DNA from: VXNE01 sp965248075
GTDB taxonomy: Bacteria > Pseudomonadota > Gammaproteobacteria > Pseudomonadales > Azotimanducaceae
Direction of reading: 5' to 3'
Assembly (NCBI GenBank): GCA_965248075.1
Contig: CBDFIL010000003.1
Span: 2,356,001-2,420,000, forward strand
Length of the DNA stretch: 64,000 nucleotides
Each line of letters begins with the position of its first letter. Within the stretch, counting starts at the first letter, position 1. Of the stretch, positions 59,303-64,000 are shown one piece after another. Made by a program: the position numbers and the translations under genes. The notes under the pieces are model-generated. The model was given only the letters and a program-made list of their open reading frames with translations, was not told where the DNA came from and searched no databases.

Positions 59303-60220
59303 TCATGATTCGAGCCTTGCTGTCGCGGCCGCTTCGGTCCACGCCACTATGTCGCCCAGCACTTCCGTGCCGACATCGTCTGCGAAGTCGACGATCCGAC
59401 ACCGGTCGAAAAGCAGGCCGGCGTCTCTGGAGACGCTGTACCAATGGTCGGGAGAGAGTGCTTCCGCCACGAAAAACGCACGTACCGGCGGAACGACCGG
59501 GGATGACACCATCCACTTGTCGCAGAAGGCATCTGGCTGAAGCTGTTGGAGGCCATCTCGGTAGTGTGTTCCGGTCTTGCATTGACCGAAGGCGATCAGT
59601 TTGCCGCGTAGCTCGTCCGCGAAGCCCTTCCATGCCACTACATCGAGTTTGCCGTCCCGGGCAACTGTTGCCTTGGGGTCGCGGTTGAGATAGCCGTCTC
59701 CTTCCCCCATTCTGCGGCAGAGGTCCCTGACTTTCGCGGCGAAGTTGCCGCTTGACGCGGTTCCGAAAACCAGGCTCTCGGCGCGAGCCCCAAGGTATTG
59801 CTTCGCCACTTCTGCTGCGAGTCGCTCCAGAAGTTGCGTGCCGTCGATGTCCGCGTGGCTGCGATCGCTCCCCATGTCGAGCCGCGTTGCCAGTAACAAA
59901 TACTTGTAGATGGCTTCTCGCGGCCCGTGGACATCCATGGCGCGAAGCACTTGCCCGCCATCCGCGACTTCGAAGGGATAGCCGTCCCTGCAGGCGTCTC
60001 GGCGGCGTTCCGTCTCCAGATAGGCGTCTTCGACGACCGTGTGGTCCGCGTCCTCCTCGGGCACACCGTGCGTGTAGTCATGGTCGTCAAGCCTGACGAG
60101 CGCCTTCGAGAACGCCGTCCTCGAGAAGCTGCCGTGGCGCCAAGCCTCCAGTTCGGCGAAGTCGGCCAGTTCATTCGCCTCGGCACGGGGAGACGGGGTT
60201 TCGGGCCACTTGAACATCAA
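59303..60220 (-). CDS. PD-(D/E)XK nuclease-like protein of a ParB-nuclease module
   Basis: 305 residues. The likely catalytic core is VARDGKLDVVAWKGFADELRGKLIAFGQCKTGTHYRDGLQQL: Asp in KLDVV and the Q-x-K of GQCK, as in Mrr/HsdR-type restriction folds. The N-terminal half is helical with SFSRTAFSKALVRLDDHD; a middle segment (GTQLLERLAAEVAKQYLG) leads into the core. The ATG overlaps the stop of the ParB-like gene (ATGA at 60,217-60,220), showing coupling. I know no exact name for the pair; anti-phage or anti-plasmid restriction is an inference from fold and pairing. Confidence 0.68.
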   Translation of the reverse strand: MMFKWPETPSPRAEANELADFAELEAWRHGSFSRTAFSKALVRLDDHDYTHGVPEEDADHTVVEDAYLETERRRDACRDGYPFEVADGGQVLRAMDVHGPREAIYKYLLLATRLDMGSDRSHADIDGTQLLERLAAEVAKQYLGARAESLVFGTASSGNFAAKVRDLCRRMGEGDGYLNRDPKATVARDGKLDVVAWKGFADELRGKLIAFGQCKTGTHYRDGLQQLQPDAFCDKWMVSSPVVPPVRAFFVAEALSPDHWYSVSRDAGLLFDRCRIVDFADDVGTEVLGDIVAWTEAAATARLES

Positions 60221-61329
60221 TCGCTGTCCGTGCCTCGCCGTCTCCTGCCCGGATCGCGCTTGCGTTCCATTTGTACGCAGAGGTCGTCTGCAAGACTGGC
60301 CACGTCGTTGGCCATTCTGAGTAGCGCGCCAGATCCGTCGTAGCCGGTCGAAAACTGGCCGTGCGCGCTCTGCAAGTGTCTCTTGGAGGCCTGCAGCGAC
60401 TCTTCGAAAACCGTTGACGACGGCCGGCTGGCTTCAAACGCAACGTCAAGCTTGCAGCCTCCACGCAGAGCTGCGGTGCCTTCTCGGTTGCCGAGCACGA
60501 CGTCAAGCTGGCGAAGGTGCGGATTCTGGCGTTCGACGAGCGGGGGAGTCTCCCGCCTTCTGCTGCCGTAGATCCAAAGGCACAGTTCGCCGAGTTCCTC
60601 CTCCTTGGTTTCCGGCACGGGATCCATGCGCTCTTCGGTTTCCGGTCTCAGACCGATGAAGTCGCTGATGTGGGAATAGCCGAGCCCGGTGTACAGGTGT
60701 GAGAACGCGAAGTGGTTTCGCCATCTGTCTTGGCGATCGAAGACGCGCAATCTTTCCGCTTGCTCGATGACCATCAGACCGCGAAACATGCGCTGAACGG
60801 TCTGGTGCGTATCGCCGATCTGGCTGGCAATGTCGGCGAGTTCCACGCCGAACTGCCGGTGCACATCCGCGATGTACCTGGATTTCGCGTAGCTGTTCCA
60901 CTTCGCCGGTCCGTTGACGTGCTTGAATCCCAGGTATCGCCAGGCGTGCTCCCTTGTGTCGAACACGACAGGGATCTGCGAGAGAGCCTCCCGGGCCTCT
61001 CCTGGCAGGTGTGGGATCGTTGCGCCTACCTCCTGAGCCAACGCGGCATCCCGGATCAACTTGACCGCTGCGAGGCGACGATTCCCCTCGATGACGACGT
61101 TCCTGTTGTCCTCACGACATACGACGACGGGTTCGTGTCGAAAGAAGCCGCTTGCCGCGATGGACATGACCAGTTCCCGCACGTCCATGGTCTCCCACAA
61201 GGTGCGCACTATGTCGCGTTCGCCCGAGTGCCCGGTCATGTCGAATTCGACGAGTCGAGGGTTCTTCCAGTCGAAGGTGAGGTCGGCAACGTCGACCATT
61301 TCCGGAGCGTCTGGAGCGATGTCGGACAT
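60217..61329 (-). CDS. ParB-like nuclease/NTPase-domain protein with helix-turn-helix
   Basis: 370 residues from ATG 61329, with AGAGGT 8 bases upstream. The N-terminal ParB/Srx fold is shown by DVADLTFDWKNPRLVEF, then ELVMSIAASGFFRHEPVVVCREDNRNVVIEGNRRLAAVKLIRD, where EGNRRLAA is the ParB box II. A DNA-binding region follows, VELADIASQIGDTHQTVQRMFRGLMV. The C-terminal part (from ~250) is not recognised. No ParA is nearby, and the partner is a nuclease, so this is not a chromosome partition gene. The ParB domain may bind CTP and load on DNA to position the nuclease. Confidence 0.78.
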   Translation of the reverse strand: MSDIAPDAPEMVDVADLTFDWKNPRLVEFDMTGHSGERDIVRTLWETMDVRELVMSIAASGFFRHEPVVVCREDNRNVVIEGNRRLAAVKLIRDAALAQEVGATIPHLPGEAREALSQIPVVFDTREHAWRYLGFKHVNGPAKWNSYAKSRYIADVHRQFGVELADIASQIGDTHQTVQRMFRGLMVIEQAERLRVFDRQDRWRNHFAFSHLYTGLGYSHISDFIGLRPETEERMDPVPETKEEELGELCLWIYGSRRRETPPLVERQNPHLRQLDVVLGNREGTAALRGGCKLDVAFEASRPSSTVFEESLQASKRHLQSAHGQFSTGYDGSGALLRMANDVASLADDLCVQMERKRDPGRRRRGTDSD

Positions 61330-61398
61330 CGACTTACCTCTTTACGTTCGAGATGACTGCACGGTTCTGTTTATACAGCTTCAGCGGATGCCGTTCGG

Positions 61399-62667
61399 TT
61401 AGCCCACTTCCCTGGCAACGTCCTCCATGGCCGCGTCCGCACGTTGCGCCACGTCGTCGATCAGGTCCTCGTCCATCACGGTCGACAGCGCGAGCAGGCC
61501 CCGCGACGCCACCATCACGCCGTGGTTGAGCGCGGCCAGGTGGAACTTGGAGATCGTCTTGATGTCGTCGCGCCGCAGCGTGGCCGATGGGGCCGCGTCC
61601 ATGAAGAAGATGTTGAGCAGCGAACCCCAGCGGTTGATGGACAACGGCAGTCCATGCTGCCCGGCGCTGCGCGTGAGGGCGTCCGCGAGACGTTCGCCGA
61701 GACGCTCCATGCGATCGATGCGCTCGGCAGTCAGTTCCCGAACGGACACGAGCCCGGCCGCCATGGTCACGGGATTGGCGTTGTAGGTGCCGGAGTGGAT
61801 TCCGCGGGGCGCCTCGGGATCGAAGATGCTCATGTACTCGAGCGGTCCGCCCACGGCTCCGACCGGGAATCCGCCGCCGATCAGTTTGCCGAGCATGGTC
61901 AGGTCCGGTTCCATGCCGACCAGGCTCTGGGTGCCGCCCGTCGCAAGGCGAAACGTGATCACTTCGTCCATGACGAACAGCGCGCCCGCCGCGTGGGCCG
62001 CGTCGCGTACGCGCGCGAGGAACTCCGGAGACGCCTTCACGACACCGCCGGCGCCCATCACCGGCTCCAGGAAGACGGCCGCGATCTCGGACCCGTGTTC
62101 TTCGAGAACGCGCTCGAAGCTGTCCGCGTCGTTGTACTCGCCGAGCAGGGTCCGGTCGAGACTGTGGGAGTAGAGCCCAGGATAGGAGCCGACCTCGAAC
62201 TCCATCAGGCTGCCGTGGTAGCCGTACCGCGCCATGAGCACCTTCTCACGCCCGGTGATGGTGCGCGCGATGGTGAGTGCGATGAGACCGGATTCCGTGC
62301 CGGAGTTGGTGAAGCGTACGCTCTCGAAGGATGCGATGCGTTCGATCAACGCCTCGGCGAGATCGCTCTGCCAGTGGTTGTTGGCGACCCAGGCCGTGCC
62401 CTGGCTGGCCTGGCGGATGACCGCTTCGACGATCGGCGGGTAGGCGTGGCCGTGCACGAGAGACGTGAAGTTGTTGACCAGGTCGTAGTACTCCCGGCCG
62501 TCCACGTCAACGAGCCGGGCGCCGTCCGCCCGCTCGATCTGCAGGGGGTACGGACGCCAGTACGCGGCGCCGCGGGAGTTGCCTCCCACCACGCTCTGTG
62601 TGGCGCGGCGCTGGGCCTCGGCGCTGCCCGGGGTGTTCTTCTCGTAGGTCGAAACGATGTCGCTCAT
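61399..62667 (-). CDS. Class III aminotransferase (glutamate-1-semialdehyde aminomutase-like), paralogue 1
   Basis: 422 residues. PLP-enzyme marks are SVVGGNSRGAAY, YDLVNNFTSLVHGHAYPPIV, RFTNSGTESGLIAL, VFLEPVMGAGGV, FVMDEVITFRL and the PLP Lys ~261 in TMLGKLIGGGFPVGAVGG. It resembles HemL, but true HemL genes are single-copy and this pair differs in the substrate region, so a related aminotransferase with another substrate is more likely. It lies 62 bases downstream of a close paralogue on the same strand. Confidence 0.85.
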   Translation of the reverse strand: MSDIVSTYEKNTPGSAEAQRRATQSVVGGNSRGAAYWRPYPLQIERADGARLVDVDGREYYDLVNNFTSLVHGHAYPPIVEAVIRQASQGTAWVANNHWQSDLAEALIERIASFESVRFTNSGTESGLIALTIARTITGREKVLMARYGYHGSLMEFEVGSYPGLYSHSLDRTLLGEYNDADSFERVLEEHGSEIAAVFLEPVMGAGGVVKASPEFLARVRDAAHAAGALFVMDEVITFRLATGGTQSLVGMEPDLTMLGKLIGGGFPVGAVGGPLEYMSIFDPEAPRGIHSGTYNANPVTMAAGLVSVRELTAERIDRMERLGERLADALTRSAGQHGLPLSINRWGSLLNIFFMDAAPSATLRRDDIKTISKFHLAALNHGVMVASRGLLALSTVMDEDLIDDVAQRADAAMEDVAREVG

Positions 62668-62729
62668 GTCGCGCCTCCTCCGGCATGTCGTGTCACGTGC
62701 GGCCTCGAACCGTCTGGCTCACCCTAGCC

Positions 62730-63995
62730 TTAGCCTAGCTCGCGGGCGACATCCTCCATGGCGGCGTCCGCCCGCTGGGCCGCGTCGTCGATCAGCCCTT
62801 CGTCCATCACCGTCGAGAGCGCGATCATGCCGCGCGACGCGATCATCAGCCCGTGGTTGAGTGCGGCGAGATGGAACCCCGAGCTGAGCTCCGCATCCTT
62901 GCTCTCGATCACGTGCGCCGGTGCCTCTTCCTGGAAGAAGATCTGGATCAGGGAGCCCTGGCGATTCAGGCAGAACGGCAGCCCATGCTGACCCGCGCTG
63001 CGGGTGAGGGCGTCGGCCAGGCGCTCGCTCAAGCGATCCATGTGGTCGATCCGCTCTGCCGTGAGCTCGCGTACCGAGACGAGGCCGGCCGCCATCGTCA
63101 CCGGATTGGCGTTATAGGTGCCCGAATGGAACCCGCGCGGATTCGCCGGGTCGAAGATGCTCATGTACTCGCTCTTGCCGCCGACGGCGCCGACCGGGAA
63201 GCCGCCGCCGATCAGCTTGCCGAGCATGGTGAGATCCGGTTCGACCCCGATGAGCGCCTGGCTGCCGCCGGTGGCGAGCCGGAATGCGATGACCTCGTCC
63301 AGCACGAGCAGGGCGCCGGCGGCGTGGGTGGCGTCCCGTACGCGGGTCAGGAACTCGGGTGTCGCGCGGCCGCCGCCGCCCCTCACCGGCTCGAGGACTA
63401 CCGCCGCGATGTCGGAGCCGTGCTCGGCGAGGACCGCCTCGAAATCCTCGGCGTCGTTGAAGGTGGCGAGGTACGTGCGGTCCTGGCTGTGGGTGTCGAA
63501 GAACATCGGAAACGATCCGACCTCGAACTCCATCAGGCTGCCGTGGTAGCCGTAGCGGGCCATCAGCAGGTTGGTCCGCCCGGTAATCGTGCGCGCGATC
63601 TGCAATGCCAGCATCCCCGCCTCGGTGCCCGAGTTGGTGAAGCGGACGCTTTCGAACGAGTCGACACGCTCGATCAGGGCCTCGGCGAGTTCCGTCTGCC
63701 AGACGTTGTTCGCGACCCACGCCGTGCCGCGCGCGACCTGGCGGGACGCCGCCTCGACGATCGGCGGGTAGGCATGACCGTGCACCAGCGACGTGAAGTT
63801 GTTGATCAGGTCCAGGTACTCGCGGCCGTCGAGGTCGACCAGCCTGGTGCCCTCGCCGTACTCGATCGTCAGGGGATAGGGCGCGTGATACGCGGCGCCG
63901 CGTGAGTTGCCGCCCATGACGGCGGCATGCGCGCGGAGCTGGGCGGCGGCGCTCTTGGGCGTGTTCTTCTCGTAGGTCGCCTGAATGCTGCTCAT
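62730..63995 (-). CDS. Class III aminotransferase (glutamate-1-semialdehyde aminomutase-like), paralogue 2
   Basis: 421 residues. It has the same motifs as paralogue 1: VMGGNSRGAAY, LDLINNFTSLVHGHAYPPIV, RFTNSGTEAGMLAL, VVLEPVRGGGG, LVLDEVIAFRL and TMLGKLIGGGFPVGAVGG. By eye about three quarters of residues are identical, so this is a tandem duplication. Differences cluster at YHAPYPLTIEYGEGT, the VRGGGGR loop and the C-terminal LIQIFFQEEAPAHVIES, which suggests changed substrate preference. The gene is complete, ending just inside the window's right edge. Confidence 0.85.
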   Translation of the reverse strand: MSSIQATYEKNTPKSAAAQLRAHAAVMGGNSRGAAYHAPYPLTIEYGEGTRLVDLDGREYLDLINNFTSLVHGHAYPPIVEAASRQVARGTAWVANNVWQTELAEALIERVDSFESVRFTNSGTEAGMLALQIARTITGRTNLLMARYGYHGSLMEFEVGSFPMFFDTHSQDRTYLATFNDAEDFEAVLAEHGSDIAAVVLEPVRGGGGRATPEFLTRVRDATHAAGALLVLDEVIAFRLATGGSQALIGVEPDLTMLGKLIGGGFPVGAVGGKSEYMSIFDPANPRGFHSGTYNANPVTMAAGLVSVRELTAERIDHMDRLSERLADALTRSAGQHGLPFCLNRQGSLIQIFFQEEAPAHVIESKDAELSSGFHLAALNHGLMIASRGMIALSTVMDEGLIDDAAQRADAAMEDVARELG

Positions 63996-64000
63996 GGTGG

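Noticed and set aside
1..64000. tRNA, rRNA or CRISPR arrays
   Set aside because: I looked for clover-leaf signatures with CCA-type ends, conserved rRNA stretches and regularly spaced repeats, and found none. A covariance-model scan would settle small RNAs.

Overview
The window is GC-rich bacterial chromosome, dense with genes. It has metabolic clusters typical of an aerobic heterotroph: branched-chain 2-oxoacid dehydrogenase, CaiB-type CoA transferase, acyl-CoA dehydrogenases, haloalkane dehalogenase and a sulfatase. Separate hisG and hisI genes, many small toxin-antitoxin pairs and short dispersed hairpins suggest an uncultured environmental proteobacterium. That assignment is an inference. 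I see no rRNA, tRNA or CRISPR array.

Bases 1-23,528 are a defence island. The outer framework runs left to right on the + strand: the end of a SNF2-type helicase (DrmD-like), an AIPR protein with a nuclease-like N terminus, a 1,641-residue DrmMI/Eco57I-like DNA methyltransferase, a giant YprA/DrmA-DrmB-like helicase with a DUF1998 (MZB) cysteine cluster and a nuclease-like tail, and a UvrD-type helicase with a RelE-like N terminus. This is DISARM-related but not canonical DISARM. A second cassette of lower GC lies between the methyltransferase and the giant helicase (about 7.9-13.2 kb). Its + strand carries a two-helix membrane protein, a TIR-like protein and an Nmad2 protein. Its - strand carries a DNA-hypermodification-type helical domain fused to MazG, a membrane-anchored dCTP-deaminase-like protein and a small membrane protein. 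The cassette looks like nucleotide or base-modification chemistry joined to NAD-type immune signalling, and it is the best candidate here for an undescribed system. A 1.2 kb degenerate stretch and an orphan Phd antitoxin mark scars in or at the edge of the island.

Bases 23.5-38.1 kb are metabolic: a CoA transferase, a sodium/alanine symporter, a complete bkd E1alpha-E1beta-E2 operon, a six-gene - strand operon (enoyl-CoA hydratase, SDR, E1alpha/E1beta-like pair, second hydratase, AMP-dependent ligase), and hisI-hisG.

Bases 38.2-54.3 kb are a rearranged region. It has an RHH-PIN toxin-antitoxin pair, a carboxymuconolactone-decarboxylase-like protein, a VOC protein and a flavin monooxygenase-like protein. 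Next is a DUF6151 / dehalogenase / DsbA-like / PiT-like block, which reappears 3-7 kb later as a deleted, partly fused copy ahead of an acyl-CoA dehydrogenase. Between the copies sits a Uma2-type gene split by a 1,312-bp TnpB element; joining the two halves at the 8-bp flanking repeat restores the reading frame exactly. Two paralogous AbrB-PIN modules follow, the second truncated.

Bases 54.3-64 kb hold a serine beta-lactamase-like hydrolase, two acyl-CoA dehydrogenases, a DUF1330 protein, a zinc-finger protein, a translationally coupled ParB-like / PD-(D/E)XK nuclease pair that is probably a small defence module, and two tandem paralogous class III aminotransferases.
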